Shown piece after piece: positions 8,093 through 17,106 of a stretch of 64,000 nucleotides of DNA (its first letter is position 1; every line of letters begins with the position of its first letter). The translations under genes and the position numbers were made by a program. Below the pieces are notes generated by a model. It saw only the letters and a list, made by a program, of their open reading frames with translations, was not told the origin of the DNA and searched no databases. Source of the stretch: Acidobacteriota bacterium (lineage in GTDB: Bacteria > Acidobacteriota > Aminicenantia > Aminicenantales > Saccharicenantaceae); the NCBI GenBank assembly GCA_039683095.1, contig JBDKSB010000012.1, positions 218,293 through 282,292 on the forward strand, given 5' to 3'.

Positions 8093-9250
8093 CTACGCCT
8101 TCAGCGTGAGGACCTTGATAGCTTCGGCCAAAACCACCTGGCCGCCGACCCGGCGCCGGAAGAGCAGCCCCACCTGGCCGACCTCGGCGTACTTCTCGAT
8201 GAGCCGCTGCGTCTCCATGCCCAGGCGGTCGACGATGACGTAGCCCTTCTTGAAGTCGCCGAACGCGACAGCCTTGGCGCTCGCGGCCTCGGCCGGCATG
8301 TCCGGGCACTCGGTGTAGGGGCGGCCCAGCACCGTCGCGGCGGATCCGTCCTTGAGGCCGGGCTGCCACAGGTACTCGGTCGTGGTCGTGTTCTTGAGAA
8401 GGGAGATGGCCAGGGTCGAGGAACGCCGCCAGATCCACGAGGCGTTCTTGGCGTAGAAGTCCTTGAGCGAGTAGAAGAGCTGCTTGAGGTCGTCGGCCAG
8501 GATCTTGCCGCTCGTGGTCACGCCGGTGAAGCCGGTGATGGAGCTGTTCATGAGGATGCCCTCCATCTGGCCGGCCGCGCCGGTGCCCGAAATACCTTCG
8601 GTGCCTTCCTTGACGCCGAACTGCTCGGCCGCCTCGGAAACGATGAACGACTCGAGCGGGAACGCGGAGTCCTCGATGTTCTGCTTCGAGACCTTGACCA
8701 GGGCGTACATCTCGTCCGCCGGGATCTTCTCGAGCCCGAAGGCCAGGCCCGTGGTCTCGGTCCGCGTGCCGATCTCGGACGTGCGGTAGGCCGCGAACGT
8801 CCCGGTCTTCTTCGGCCAATCGAGGCCGGGGGCGCCCGTGGGGATGACCCGGGCGAGGGACCGGATCGGCGAGTACTCGGTGACGTTGGCCAGGATCTCC
8901 CGGACCATCTCGTTGGGGGTGGCCAGGTAGCCGCCCGTGGTCAGATCGGAGATCGTCATCACCTTGACCTCGTCCGCCGTGAGGGCGCCCGCGCCCTTGC
9001 GAACGAAGTTCTCGAAGGCTTTCTTGTGGAAGGCGGCCTTCTTGTCCGGTTCGGCGGGGACGCCGGGGCCGGGGGCCTTGAGCTTGACGACTTCCGCGGA
9101 CAGCTCCGCGTACTTCGCCTCGAGGTTCGTCTTGTACTCCTCGAAGGCCGCCTTGGAGATCAGGTTCTCCTTGACCTCCCGGTCCTTCTGCTGGAGCTGC
9201 GCGACGAGCCCGTTGATCTGCTCGTTAAGCGCTTTGAGCTTCTCTTCCAT
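8093..9250 (-). CDS. HK97-type major capsid protein
   Basis: A 385-residue protein. Residues 1-70 form a charged coiled-coil (EEKLKALNEQINGLVAQLQQ) that acts as the delta/scaffold domain and is cut off by the prohead protease. The mature part begins near residue 85-100 and shows HK97-fold signatures: the VREILANVTEYSPIRSLARV segment, the GTRTETTGL E-loop area, and SWIWRRSSTLAISLLK followed by LGRPYTECPDMP in the P- and A-domains. Packaging protease, portal and terminase genes lie upstream in standard order. Confidence 0.95.
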   Translation of the reverse strand: MEEKLKALNEQINGLVAQLQQKDREVKENLISKAAFEEYKTNLEAKYAELSAEVVKLKAPGPGVPAEPDKKAAFHKKAFENFVRKGAGALTADEVKVMTISDLTTGGYLATPNEMVREILANVTEYSPIRSLARVIPTGAPGLDWPKKTGTFAAYRTSEIGTRTETTGLAFGLEKIPADEMYALVKVSKQNIEDSAFPLESFIVSEAAEQFGVKEGTEGISGTGAAGQMEGILMNSSITGFTGVTTSGKILADDLKQLFYSLKDFYAKNASWIWRRSSTLAISLLKNTTTTEYLWQPGLKDGSAATVLGRPYTECPDMPAEAASAKAVAFGDFKKGYVIVDRLGMETQRLIEKYAEVGQVGLLFRRRVGGQVVLAEAIKVLTLKA

Positions 9251-9262
9251 GTGTGTGTCTCC

Positions 9263-9856
9263 TTATGAATCGAGATATGACTTGATCCGGGCGATCGATT
9301 CGTCGACCAAGTGGATGTGCTCCGGCTTGATCTCGGGAGTGGGCTCTCCGCCCGGCTCCGTGCCCGGCTGTCTGCTCTTGATCTCAGCGACGACGGCCCC
9401 AGGGCAGGCCTGGAAGACGCATGCCGAGATCTCCCAGAGGTTGATCTCCTTGAGCGTGCGGATCCCCGTCTCGCGGTCGATGAGCTCCTTGACGACGTTG
9501 TAGCCGATCGACAGGCCGTTGACGCTGCCCTGCTTCATGGCCGAGCGGACGTCCCGCGCCAGCTCGATGTCGAGGTTCAGGCTCCCCGCGATCTTCAGGC
9601 CGTGGTCGTCTTCCTCCCCCGTGATGATGCCGATCGGGACGAGGAAGGAATCGTGCGACCACAGCAGCGGGAACTTCTTCTTCTCCCGGAGGGTCTTCTT
9701 GAACGCCCCCTTCTGAACGGCGTCGCCGTAGGAGTCGATGGCATCGAAGACCGACCCGTAACCGGTGAACGACCCGGGCTCCGCGTCGCCTTCGGCCATC
9801 GTGAACTTGAACTCGATCTGCTTATGCTCCATCGGGATCTCTTTCTTGTCGGCCAT
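9263..9856 (-). CDS. HK97-family prohead protease
   Basis: A 197-residue serine protease that matures the procapsid by cutting the scaffold part of the capsid protein. Family features are present: the FTGYGSVFDAIDSYGD opening, catalytic His68 in LLWSHD and Ser116 in NGLSIGY, plus the closing LKEINLWEISACVFQACPGA strand. The usual family motif reads W-E-x-S-x-V-x-x-P-A; here the segment after the strand has extra Cys residues. It lies 12 bases above the capsid gene, so the two are co-transcribed. Confidence 0.93.
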   Translation of the reverse strand: MADKKEIPMEHKQIEFKFTMAEGDAEPGSFTGYGSVFDAIDSYGDAVQKGAFKKTLREKKKFPLLWSHDSFLVPIGIITGEEDDHGLKIAGSLNLDIELARDVRSAMKQGSVNGLSIGYNVVKELIDRETGIRTLKEINLWEISACVFQACPGAVVAEIKSRQPGTEPGGEPTPEIKPEHIHLVDESIARIKSYLDS

Positions 9857-9868
9857 GTTCGGTCTCCT

Positions 9869-12055
9869 TTAGCTCTCCGGCACGACGGGATAGGTCGTGC
9901 AGAGCTCGTTGCAGACGTTCTCCGGCGACCCCTTCGGATCCCCGGGATAGGCCAGCGCCTCGCCGCCGACGATGAAGTCCTCGTCGAGCGCGACCTCCTG
10001 GCCGTCGGCTTCCTTGTGGGTCTCCCGGCTGTCCGGGACGAACGAGCACATCCAGGCCTTCTTCTCGACGAACTCGGTCTGCTTGTAACCCTCGGTCTGG
10101 CCGTAGTTGTCGACCTTCGCGCTCTCGGTCCGGGCCCACAGGCGGGAGCGCCAGGGCGCGAAGTCCGCGACCTTGTCGCCGATCTCCTGGGCGAACTTGC
10201 CGACGCTCCAGTTCTCGACGTTCGCCTTCCGGATGAGCTTGTTGATGACCTCGAGGGTGGTCTCCCCGACCTTCGTCCCCGAGTTGAAGATCATGTCCTT
10301 GAGCTCGGCGTCCTGCTCAGGGGTCATGGTGAAGACCCAAGACGTCGGCTTCTTGGGATCGTCCTTCCACGCGAGCGCCTTGAACTCGGCGTCGTCGAAG
10401 AGTTCGCCCTTCGATGCCCGCATGCCGGCGTTCCCGGCCCGGATGAAGTGGTCGACGTACCAGGCGGAGAAGGCCTTCGAGTACCGCTTGGCCTCGTCCT
10501 TGACGCTGAAGATGTCCGTACCGTAGAGCCCGGAAAGGGACCCCAGGCGGCCGGCCCGCTGGCTCACGGCCTCGGCCTGGGCCTTGATGTAGGCCTTGGC
10601 GATCTGCTCGAAGCTCTTCTCCCTCGTCTTGACCCGGCCCTCGAACGACTTCCAGAGCCGCTCCTTGCGCTCCGGGGCCGCCCAGAAGGACTTGACCTGG
10701 GGGGCCGCCTTGCCGGCGCCGACCTTGGAATCCTTGCCCTCGTCGCCGGCTTCCGGCTCGTCGACGTCCTCGGGATCCTCGTCTGGATCGCCCTGGGCGT
10801 TAGGGTCGTCCGCGGGCGGCTCGGCCGCAGGGGCCGGCTCGGGATCCGGCTCGGGCTCGGCCGCGGCCTGCTCGAGCGGGATCTTGCCGAGGGGGACGAA
10901 GATCGTCTCGCCCTCCACCCCGCCGACGGGATCCTGGCCGGTGAGCTTGCGCAGCTCGTCGACCCTCAACCACCAGGCGCCGTTGAGGTACGAGAACAAC
11001 TTCTCCCGGCTTTCCTGGAGGGCCGCGATCTTGTCCTTGTTGATGCCGAGGACCAGGCCGTCCGAGTACATCGGCGCAAGCCAGGCATTGAGGTCGTCAC
11101 AGAACTCTTCCATGAGAGGGATGATGACGTCCTCATAGGCGCCCTTCCGGGCCTCGATCTTGTTCGAGTAGGTCGCGTATTCCGAGTCGCCGACGAGGCA
11201 GGGGTCCAGGTTGTAGACAGTGCAGATGTCCCGCTTCGTGACCTTCGTGGTGTTGAGCCAGTCCATCTCCTTGGCGGTCAGCATGAAGTTGACCCACTTG
11301 AGCCCGCCCTCGAGGAGCATAGGCTGGCCGGCGTTCTCGTAACCCTGCCACTCCGACTTCATCATGTCCTTGAGGCGGATGAACTGCGCGTCGTCCAGCT
11401 TGCCGTCCGTGGACAGCGCCCCCGGCGGCCTCATGTCGTTCTGGAGGAGGCGCATATTCCACTCGTTCGCCATGTTCGAGATGTCGACCGCGTGGCTCGC
11501 GACGCTCAGGGGCGACAGGCCATAGAAGTTCTCCGTCGGATGGAAGAGCTTCGAGTGCAGGACGAGCGACGGGTCGATCTTCAGAGGGTCGCTCGTCTTC
11601 CCGAACTCATAATGGTCGACGATCTGCCCGCGGCCCCCGCCCGGGACGATCGTCATGAGGTCCGGCCTGGGGCACCACAGGGCCAGGGGCGGCTGCTTGC
11701 CGATCCGGCCGGCCAGGATGTAGCGGTTCCCGCTGATGAGGAGGGAGGCGAAGCTCCTGAAGATGAAGGCCCGCCGGCCCTCGGCGTCGTTCGGACGGCC
11801 CAGGAGCTTGAGGATGGCGTGATCCGGGGCGTCCTTCTTGCCGACGGTGGCCGTCCACTCGATCCCGGCCGCAGCCCGGCAGATGTAGTTCACGCAGGCA
11901 TAGAGGGTGACGCAGTTCTCGTACCCAGCTTTGCTGAGAGCAGTGTAATCCGCGGGGGTCCAGAGCGCGGTCTTCCCGAGGCCGAAGAGGATGATCCGGG
12001 CGAGAGGGTTGTCGATACCCGAGACCGCCTTCCTGAGTCTGGCGATAAGGTTCAC
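9869..12055 (-). CDS. portal protein fused to a MuF/SPP1 gp7-like head morphogenesis domain
   Basis: A 728-residue protein starting with GTG at 12055 (VNLIARLRKAVSG). The GTG overlaps the TerL stop (GTGA) and has AAGGAG upstream. Residues 1-400 are an HK97-type portal: YENCVTLYACVNYICRAAA, then RDICTVYNLDP-type and SNKIEARKGAYEDVIIPLMEEF motifs. A Pro/Glu/Asp-rich linker (about 420-490) leads to a C-terminal MuF-like domain ending RTESAKVDNYGQTEGY, then KAWMCSFVPDSRETHKEADG and ENVCNELC. Portal and MuF are usually separate neighbouring genes, so this is a fusion. The portal is the head vertex ring; MuF-like proteins are carried in the head. Confidence 0.9.
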   Translation of the reverse strand: MNLIARLRKAVSGIDNPLARIILFGLGKTALWTPADYTALSKAGYENCVTLYACVNYICRAAAGIEWTATVGKKDAPDHAILKLLGRPNDAEGRRAFIFRSFASLLISGNRYILAGRIGKQPPLALWCPRPDLMTIVPGGGRGQIVDHYEFGKTSDPLKIDPSLVLHSKLFHPTENFYGLSPLSVASHAVDISNMANEWNMRLLQNDMRPPGALSTDGKLDDAQFIRLKDMMKSEWQGYENAGQPMLLEGGLKWVNFMLTAKEMDWLNTTKVTKRDICTVYNLDPCLVGDSEYATYSNKIEARKGAYEDVIIPLMEEFCDDLNAWLAPMYSDGLVLGINKDKIAALQESREKLFSYLNGAWWLRVDELRKLTGQDPVGGVEGETIFVPLGKIPLEQAAAEPEPDPEPAPAAEPPADDPNAQGDPDEDPEDVDEPEAGDEGKDSKVGAGKAAPQVKSFWAAPERKERLWKSFEGRVKTREKSFEQIAKAYIKAQAEAVSQRAGRLGSLSGLYGTDIFSVKDEAKRYSKAFSAWYVDHFIRAGNAGMRASKGELFDDAEFKALAWKDDPKKPTSWVFTMTPEQDAELKDMIFNSGTKVGETTLEVINKLIRKANVENWSVGKFAQEIGDKVADFAPWRSRLWARTESAKVDNYGQTEGYKQTEFVEKKAWMCSFVPDSRETHKEADGQEVALDEDFIVGGEALAYPGDPKGSPENVCNELCTTYPVVPES

Positions 12056-13533
12056 GACTTGAGGCTCCTTATGTTCGGACCGTTCTCTTTCGGGTTGTAA
12101 AGCGTGAGCAGGAAAGCGTCGGCCTTGTCCGGGCTTCTGAAGCCGCGGGCCTTGTAGTCGTCCTTGGACTCGACGCACCGCCTCCCCTTCTTATCGAGAG
12201 ACTTGGACTTCCGATTGACGAGCTCGGCCTTGAGCCGATCGTCCGCCGGCCAGGCGACCTCGTGGAGGATCTTCCCGGCCCCGAACCACATCTCGGCCGC
12301 GACGCTCGGATACTTGTCCGGCTCCGAGGGTTCGCCGCCGAAGCAAACGGGGACGATGTTGTAGCCGCGGGCCTGGAGGATGTCGGTCAGGCCGCCGCCG
12401 ACGCCCGTGTCGTCGACCTTGATCCGGGTCTTCTTGTTGAAGGCAAAGAACCGCTCAACCTCGGTGGCGATGAAGACGAGCTTCGCCTTCTCGGGCAGCT
12501 GGGGCGAGGCCAGGACCTTCTCCTCAAGGAACTTGAGGCCCTTGCGGCGGTACATGACTGTGTCGTCAGTCCCGCCCCTGGCCACGTCGATGCCGCCCTC
12601 CTCCTGGCCCTCGGCATTGAAGGCCTCGTCCGCGGCGTTCTTGACCATCTGCTCGACCTGGGAGAGCTTGATGATCGAGTCGGCGCCGGCGTCCACGATC
12701 TCGCCCTTGACCTTGGTCTGGAAGAGAGGCGACTCCTCGCCCCACTCGTCCCGGCACTCAGCGATCCAGGCCGGCCCGGCCATCTGGACCTGGAGGTCCT
12801 TCGGGTCGACCAGGTGCCGGCTGAAGCGGTCCGGCCGCGCAGGGTCCGGCATGGCGAGCCCGCGGAACTTCTCCCCCGTCACGTAGGGCGAGTCGAAGGC
12901 TGAGATGTGGATCCTGTTCCACTGCTTCTGCTCGGACTGAAAGATCTTCCAGTACTGCTCGCCGACCTGGACCCCGTCCGTCGTCGAGATCACGAGCTCG
13001 CGGCAGAAGCCGCCCGTCATCGAGCCGCGGACCGAGTCCCAGAGCCACTGCGGGATCCCCTTGGCCTCGTCCAGGATGAACAGGATGGCCGGCGCGTGCC
13101 AGCCCTCGGCCCTGGTCGGCCTGTCTGTCGAGAAGCCGATCGCGTAGTGGTCCGGGTCGTCGGTCTTGATCTCGGTGATCAGGCACTCGCCCTCGAGGGT
13201 AAGCCGGCTGCGGACATAGATGGACCGGATCTCGGCCCACAGGAGCTTGGCCATCTGCGTCCACGTCGGGGCCGTCGTGACGACTCTGGAGTTCGGGAAG
13301 CAGTTCAGGAACCAGACCGCGACCTCGGCGGCCGTGTAGGTCTTCGAGACGCTATGGGAGGCCCGGACGGCCGTCCTCTCGTGCACGGCGACCGAGTGCA
13401 GGATCGCGCGCTGCTTTGACCAGGTCAGGTGCCCCAGGGCATGCTCGACGAAGAAGACCGGGTCCCGCCGATAATTGACCAGCAGGGCGGCCATCACCTG
13501 GCGGGTCTCCGGGTCAAGCGTCTGCGCCTGCAT
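12052..13533 (-). CDS. terminase large subunit
   Basis: A 493-residue DNA-packaging motor. The N-terminal ATPase has a degenerate Walker A (RASHSVSKTYTAAE, Lys64) and Walker B ILFILDEAKG (Asp155, Glu156). The C-terminal RNase H-like nuclease shows GGIDVARGGTDDT (Asp316) and KVDDTGVGGG (Asp374). Both Gly residues that usually flank the Walker A loop are replaced by Ser, which is unusual. It overlaps TerS by 20 bases and portal by 4, so translation is likely coupled. A GAGG lies directly against the ATG with almost no spacer, so the start could be slightly different. Confidence 0.93.
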   Translation of the reverse strand: MQAQTLDPETRQVMAALLVNYRRDPVFFVEHALGHLTWSKQRAILHSVAVHERTAVRASHSVSKTYTAAEVAVWFLNCFPNSRVVTTAPTWTQMAKLLWAEIRSIYVRSRLTLEGECLITEIKTDDPDHYAIGFSTDRPTRAEGWHAPAILFILDEAKGIPQWLWDSVRGSMTGGFCRELVISTTDGVQVGEQYWKIFQSEQKQWNRIHISAFDSPYVTGEKFRGLAMPDPARPDRFSRHLVDPKDLQVQMAGPAWIAECRDEWGEESPLFQTKVKGEIVDAGADSIIKLSQVEQMVKNAADEAFNAEGQEEGGIDVARGGTDDTVMYRRKGLKFLEEKVLASPQLPEKAKLVFIATEVERFFAFNKKTRIKVDDTGVGGGLTDILQARGYNIVPVCFGGEPSEPDKYPSVAAEMWFGAGKILHEVAWPADDRLKAELVNRKSKSLDKKGRRCVESKDDYKARGFRSPDKADAFLLTLYNPKENGPNIRSLKS

Positions 13534-13918
13534 CCTCGGCTTCTTTCATGGACTTCTTCATAGCTTCGAGCGAGAGCTTGCCTGTGAGGGTCAAACTGCC
13601 GTCTATCTGCTGCCGGTCTCGCCAGAGATCCGGGCGGCGATTCTTGAGCCAGAAGATGGCTGCCGCGTCGCTTCCGGCAAGGGCCCGCTTATAGAGGCTC
13701 TGCGTGACTTGGAAGTCGGCTTTGAGCTTTCCCCTTTTTAGGGACTGCAAAAAGTCGGGGCTCGTTTTCTTCCAGTAATTGAGGGTCCGCTCGGAAATCC
13801 CCAGGATGACGGCTATCTCCTCGTCGGTGAGGCCCATGCTGGCGATAACCTCGACCTGGTCGAGGCTCACGTGGTCGGCCTTTGTGGGCCGGCCGAGCTT
13901 TGCGAGGGGGACCTTCAC
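13514..13918 (-). CDS. terminase small subunit
   Basis: A 134-residue protein from a GTG at 13918 that overlaps the methyltransferase stop (GTGA). Residues 15-55 form a helix-turn-helix (LDQVEVIASMGLTDEEIAVILGISERTLNYWKK), followed by helical oligomerisation segments containing AIFWLKNRRPDLWRDRQQ, a motif typical of small terminase subunits. It recognises phage DNA and regulates the large subunit. The C-terminal tail is Lys/Glu-rich and probably contacts TerL, which is encoded immediately downstream. Confidence 0.88.
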   Translation of the reverse strand: MKVPLAKLGRPTKADHVSLDQVEVIASMGLTDEEIAVILGISERTLNYWKKTSPDFLQSLKRGKLKADFQVTQSLYKRALAGSDAAAIFWLKNRRPDLWRDRQQIDGSLTLTGKLSLEAMKKSMKEAEDAGADA

Positions 13919-15129
13919 TTCGCGCTCCTCCGGATCTCGCGCTCGGAGACGCCGGTGTACTTGGCGAAGCGCTGGATGATGACGTCGCAGTACTTGGGAT
14001 CGAGCTCCATCCCGTAGCAGGCGCGGTCGGAGATCTCCGCTGCGATGAGGGTGGAGCCAGAGCCGAGGAAGAGGTCGAGGACGACCTGGCCGGGTTTACT
14101 CGAGTTGACGATGCCCTTGGCGCAGAGCTCGACCGGCTTCATCGTCGGGTGCTGATCGGAGGCCGTGGGCCGGTTGACCTCCCAGATCTCGGTCTGCTTG
14201 CGATCGCCCCGGAAGCTGCTCTTCTTGAGCCAGCCATAGAAGCAAGGCTCATAGATCCGCTGATAGCGGGCCGGAGAGAGGACAAGTTGCTGCTTCTTCC
14301 AGATGATCGTCGCGGACCAGTGGAGACCGGCCTCGACGAGGGCCAGACGCTGCCGCATGCCGGCAGGCCCGGAGGCGCCCCAGATGTAGACGTCGCCACC
14401 CCGGAGGTAAGCCTTGATGGCCTCGATCAGGGCCTGGTTGAACTTCGCCCAGCTGGCGTCATCCATGCTATCGTTGGCGATGGAGCGGACCTTCCAGGTC
14501 GGATGGTTCTTCGAGGCTCCGTAGTCGACGTTGTAGGGCGGATCCGTGAAAACGAGATCGGCCTTCTTCCCGTCCATGAGCCGGGCGACGTCGTCAGGAT
14601 TAAGGCTATCACCGCACATGAGCCGATGTCGGCCGAGCTGGAAGATCTGGCCGCGGCGGGACTTCGCCGGCGAGTCGTCGACAGGAGGAACCGCGTCGGC
14701 CTTCGCGTCGAGATCAGGCCCGAAGCGCTCGAGGAGGGAAGTCAGGTCCAAGGCCGGCCCGAGATCGACCCGGAAGTCCCCGAGCTCGATCTTGGCCATA
14801 TAGGGCTGCAGGAGCTCGGCGAGTTTCTCGTCCTCGTAGTAGCCGGCCCGATCGTTGTCGGAGAGGGCGAATTCGATCCTCTCCGCCTCGTCCCTTGGCC
14901 GGACGATCGAGATCTCGACCTCTTTGACCCCGAGCTCCTGGAGCGCCCGGATCCGTATGTTGCCGCCTAGGACGATGTAATTGTCCTTCTCGCGGAAACA
15001 GACCAGCGGCTTGTAGACGCCGAGCTTCAGAATCTGGCGTTTCAAGCGCTCAAAGTCCAAGGTCTTGATGCCCCGGGGATTCTTGTCCCAGGGGACGACC
15101 TTGGAGATCGGGACTTTGCGGATATCCAT
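13915..15129 (-). CDS. ParB-like nuclease domain fused to a DNA methyltransferase (DPPY type)
   Basis: A 404-residue protein starting MDIRKVPISKVVPWDKNPRG at 15129; in-frame codons up to 15264 lie inside the upstream gene. Residues 1-120 are a ParB/Srx-type domain (YKPLVCFREKDNYIVLGGNIRIRAL). Residues 160-400 are a methyltransferase with DPPY at 196-199 before DLFLGSGST at 352-360, the order seen in beta-class N4-cytosine or N6-adenine enzymes. Such fusions are common just upstream of TerS in phages. They probably modify phage DNA for protection or packaging control; the target sequence is unknown. Confidence 0.88.
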   Translation of the reverse strand: MDIRKVPISKVVPWDKNPRGIKTLDFERLKRQILKLGVYKPLVCFREKDNYIVLGGNIRIRALQELGVKEVEISIVRPRDEAERIEFALSDNDRAGYYEDEKLAELLQPYMAKIELGDFRVDLGPALDLTSLLERFGPDLDAKADAVPPVDDSPAKSRRGQIFQLGRHRLMCGDSLNPDDVARLMDGKKADLVFTDPPYNVDYGASKNHPTWKVRSIANDSMDDASWAKFNQALIEAIKAYLRGGDVYIWGASGPAGMRQRLALVEAGLHWSATIIWKKQQLVLSPARYQRIYEPCFYGWLKKSSFRGDRKQTEIWEVNRPTASDQHPTMKPVELCAKGIVNSSKPGQVVLDLFLGSGSTLIAAEISDRACYGMELDPKYCDVIIQRFAKYTGVSEREIRRSAK

Positions 15130-15136
15130 GTCCTGC

Positions 15137-15406
15137 TTACTTCTCTCCCTGGCGGGCATTAATGGTCCGTTCGATGGCCTTGACCGTGGCCTCGATCCCT
15201 GCGACCTGGGCCGGCAACGGCCTGAGCGACAGGACGCACTCCTCAAGGCGGGCGATCTTCTCACCCTGGGCGTTGATCTTCTCCTCGAGCTTCGACTTCC
15301 CCGCCCCGCCGCTGAACAGGCCCTGGGCGATGATCGTGAGCAGCGCGACGATGAGGCCGATTGTCTTTAGGGCCTCGACGTTGAACTTGGAGTTGCCGTT
15401 CGTCAT
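15137..15406 (-). CDS. small membrane protein with coiled coil in the lysis region
   Basis: An 89-residue protein starting MTNGNSKFNVEALK. One membrane helix (about residues 15-33, IGLIVALLTIIAQGLFSGG) is followed by a charged coiled-coil (KLEEKINAQGEKIARLEECV) that ends at the C-terminus. Only one membrane segment is visible, with a soluble coiled coil behind it, which fits a pinholin-like or accessory lysis or superinfection protein. It lies between the spanin-like gene and the methyltransferase. The lysis role is inferred from position. Confidence 0.6.
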   Translation of the reverse strand: MTNGNSKFNVEALKTIGLIVALLTIIAQGLFSGGAGKSKLEEKINAQGEKIARLEECVLSLRPLPAQVAGIEATVKAIERTINARQGEK

Positions 15407-15417
15407 GCCCGCGTCTC

Positions 15418-16116
15418 CTACCTGTGGAATAGGGATTTGACCTTCCCCGCCAGCTTCTCGGCCGCATAGAGGGCCAGCGGCAGGGGGTCCTTGTGCTTGA
15501 CGGCTGACCAGACGCCAACGCCGAGACCTTCGACGTCATGGGCGGTGCGTTCGAACTTTGCGGCCCTGACGACCCGGAGGGCATCCTCGGCCAGGCCCTC
15601 GGCGGCGATCCGAAGGACGCGTTCGTTCTCATACTGCCGCTGCCAGGATTCGGATATGTCAACCTGGGCGTCGAACTTCACCTGCCATGAGCTATCGAGC
15701 TCTGCGATGGCTGCTTTGTGCCGATCCTCGGCGAGGCTGAACTTCTCGGCCCAGGCTGAATTCTCCGTTTTGGCCGCGGTTAACGCGCTTGCGAGATCGC
15801 CCTGAGCCTCATAGGCGGCGAGATGATCCTCGAGGGTGGCGATCTGCTTGTCCTTCTCGAGCTCGGCGGGGCTGGGCTTGCCGGCCGCAGCGAGGAGCCC
15901 GGAGATCTCGGCCGTCTGCGCGGCGATCACCTCGTTCTGCATGGCCATCGCGGCCTGATCCTGGGCATGACTCGCCTCGGTGGCCGCGGCCAGCTTGTCA
16001 TATTCGGCCTTGGCGACCCAGAAGGCCGGGTCTGGCTCGGATGTCTTCCTGGCCAGGAAGTAGCCGGCGAGGATTCCGACGGCCAGGGTGATGAGGAAGG
16101 CCAGGACCTTTTTCAT
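15418..16116 (-). CDS. inner-membrane spanin-like protein
   Basis: A 232-residue protein starting MKKVLAFLITLAVGILAGYF at 16116; the ATG overlaps the amidase stop (ATGA). One N-terminal membrane helix (residues 4-22) is followed by a long Ala/Glu/Lys-rich coiled coil (about 40-180), the layout of i-spanins such as Rz, which bridge the envelope and help disrupt the outer membrane. No separate outer-membrane partner with a lipobox was found inside or next to the gene, so this could also be another membrane-anchored coiled-coil protein. Confidence 0.6.
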   Translation of the reverse strand: MKKVLAFLITLAVGILAGYFLARKTSEPDPAFWVAKAEYDKLAAATEASHAQDQAAMAMQNEVIAAQTAEISGLLAAAGKPSPAELEKDKQIATLEDHLAAYEAQGDLASALTAAKTENSAWAEKFSLAEDRHKAAIAELDSSWQVKFDAQVDISESWQRQYENERVLRIAAEGLAEDALRVVRAAKFERTAHDVEGLGVGVWSAVKHKDPLPLALYAAEKLAGKVKSLFHR

Positions 16117-16592
16117 AGCGCCACTCTCACGGCCTGGAGGAACTTCTCCCACGGGAAAAGCTTGCCCGGGCAATCGGTATCGTTGAATTTCCGGTGCGGG
16201 CAGATGCTCTCGAGCGGGATCCGGAAGATGTCCGCGAGCATCGCGACGCCGCGGGCCCCGATGATTAGCTGGCTCAGAGGCGGCTCGCCCTGGTTGAAGT
16301 CACCGACGAAGGCGAAGCCGAGCGAATCCTGGTTATGGCCCTTGCAGTGCGCGCCCTGGAAGATCCACGGCCGGCCGAGGACGAGCTCGCAGGAATCGCC
16401 CAGTCGCTCGACAAGGAGGTGATAGGCGATGTCCGCATAGGGCCCGTCGGCCGGCCCGTTGGGCGGCGTCCCCATGTGCCAGTGCCGAATCCCGGGGACA
16501 GAGCAGTCGGGTCCGTCCGTTGAGCCGGTATGATGGATGATGATCCGGCGGGGATTGATAAGCGGGGCCATCCCCAGGCTAGCGGGCGTCAC
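16113..16592 (-). CDS. endolysin: N-acetylmuramoyl-L-alanine amidase (Amidase_2/PGRP)
   Basis: A 159-residue peptidoglycan amidase that frees progeny by cutting the bond between muramic acid and the stem peptide. Zinc-site signatures are visible: IIIHHTGSTDG near residues 17-26, HCKGHNQDSLGFAFVGDF at 82-99, and CPHRKFNDTDCPG at 131-143 with His133 and Cys141. The preferred start is the GTG at 16592, with GAGG eight bases upstream. No signal peptide is seen, so release needs the holin encoded just upstream. Confidence 0.92.
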   Translation of the reverse strand: MTPASLGMAPLINPRRIIIHHTGSTDGPDCSVPGIRHWHMGTPPNGPADGPYADIAYHLLVERLGDSCELVLGRPWIFQGAHCKGHNQDSLGFAFVGDFNQGEPPLSQLIIGARGVAMLADIFRIPLESICPHRKFNDTDCPGKLFPWEKFLQAVRVAL

Positions 16593-16625
16593 TGGCGCGC
16601 CTCTATCGCTGTCATGAGCCGGCGG

Positions 16626-17039
16626 CTAGACCGCCGGCGTGCTGGGCGTCCCCGTGGCCTTCTTGTAGAGGTGGAACCAGCCGGTCGACTCGCCGAGGAT
16701 CGCGCCGGCGTAGACGGCGTACTTCAGCCACTCCCAAGGATGCATCGGGTGGAGTAGGAGGAAGTAGATTGCGGTCACTGCACCGGTCGTGAAGATCGTG
16801 AAGAAGAAGGCACCGACTCCCTCGCCGATGAACTTGATCTTCTTCTTCAGGAACTGCACGATCAGGGTGACGATTCCACCGGCCAGGATCGAGACGACGG
16901 CATCGACGACCGAGACATCGATTTCGACGCCGAAGATAGAGACGGTGGTCGTCTCCTGGGCCAGGGCGGCCAGAGGCATGAAGAAAACGAGTGCGGCCGC
17001 GATGAAGACGACCGCCAGGGCGGCGAAGAACTTTTTCAT
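16626..17039 (-). CDS. holin-like membrane protein
   Basis: A 137-residue protein with AGGAGGT nine bases before its ATG. It has an N-terminal hydrophobic, signal-like segment (FFAALAVVFIAAALVFFMPL), then two or three membrane helices (VVDAVVSILAGGIVTLIVQF, FFFTIFTTGAVTAIYFLLL, YAVYAGAILGESTGWF) and a short polar tail. Placement directly before the amidase strongly suggests a holin that permeabilises the inner membrane. The signal-like N-terminus resembles signal-arrest or secreted holin types. It is the first gene of the late (lysis-packaging-structure) run. Confidence 0.7.
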   Translation of the reverse strand: MKKFFAALAVVFIAAALVFFMPLAALAQETTTVSIFGVEIDVSVVDAVVSILAGGIVTLIVQFLKKKIKFIGEGVGAFFFTIFTTGAVTAIYFLLLHPMHPWEWLKYAVYAGAILGESTGWFHLYKKATGTPSTPAV

Positions 17040-17106
17040 GGAGACCTCCTATAGACTGGCGACATGTCACCTAGGAGGATAAGGGGTAGGATTTTGGCCG
17101 AACCAG

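Noticed and set aside
9311-12100. Long plus-strand open frame opposite the portal and protease genes (929 codons)
   Set aside because: It is a mirror frame produced by high GC in the real minus-strand genes. Its translation is rich in Arg, Gly, Leu and Val with no domain, and the opposite strand holds clear portal and protease motifs.
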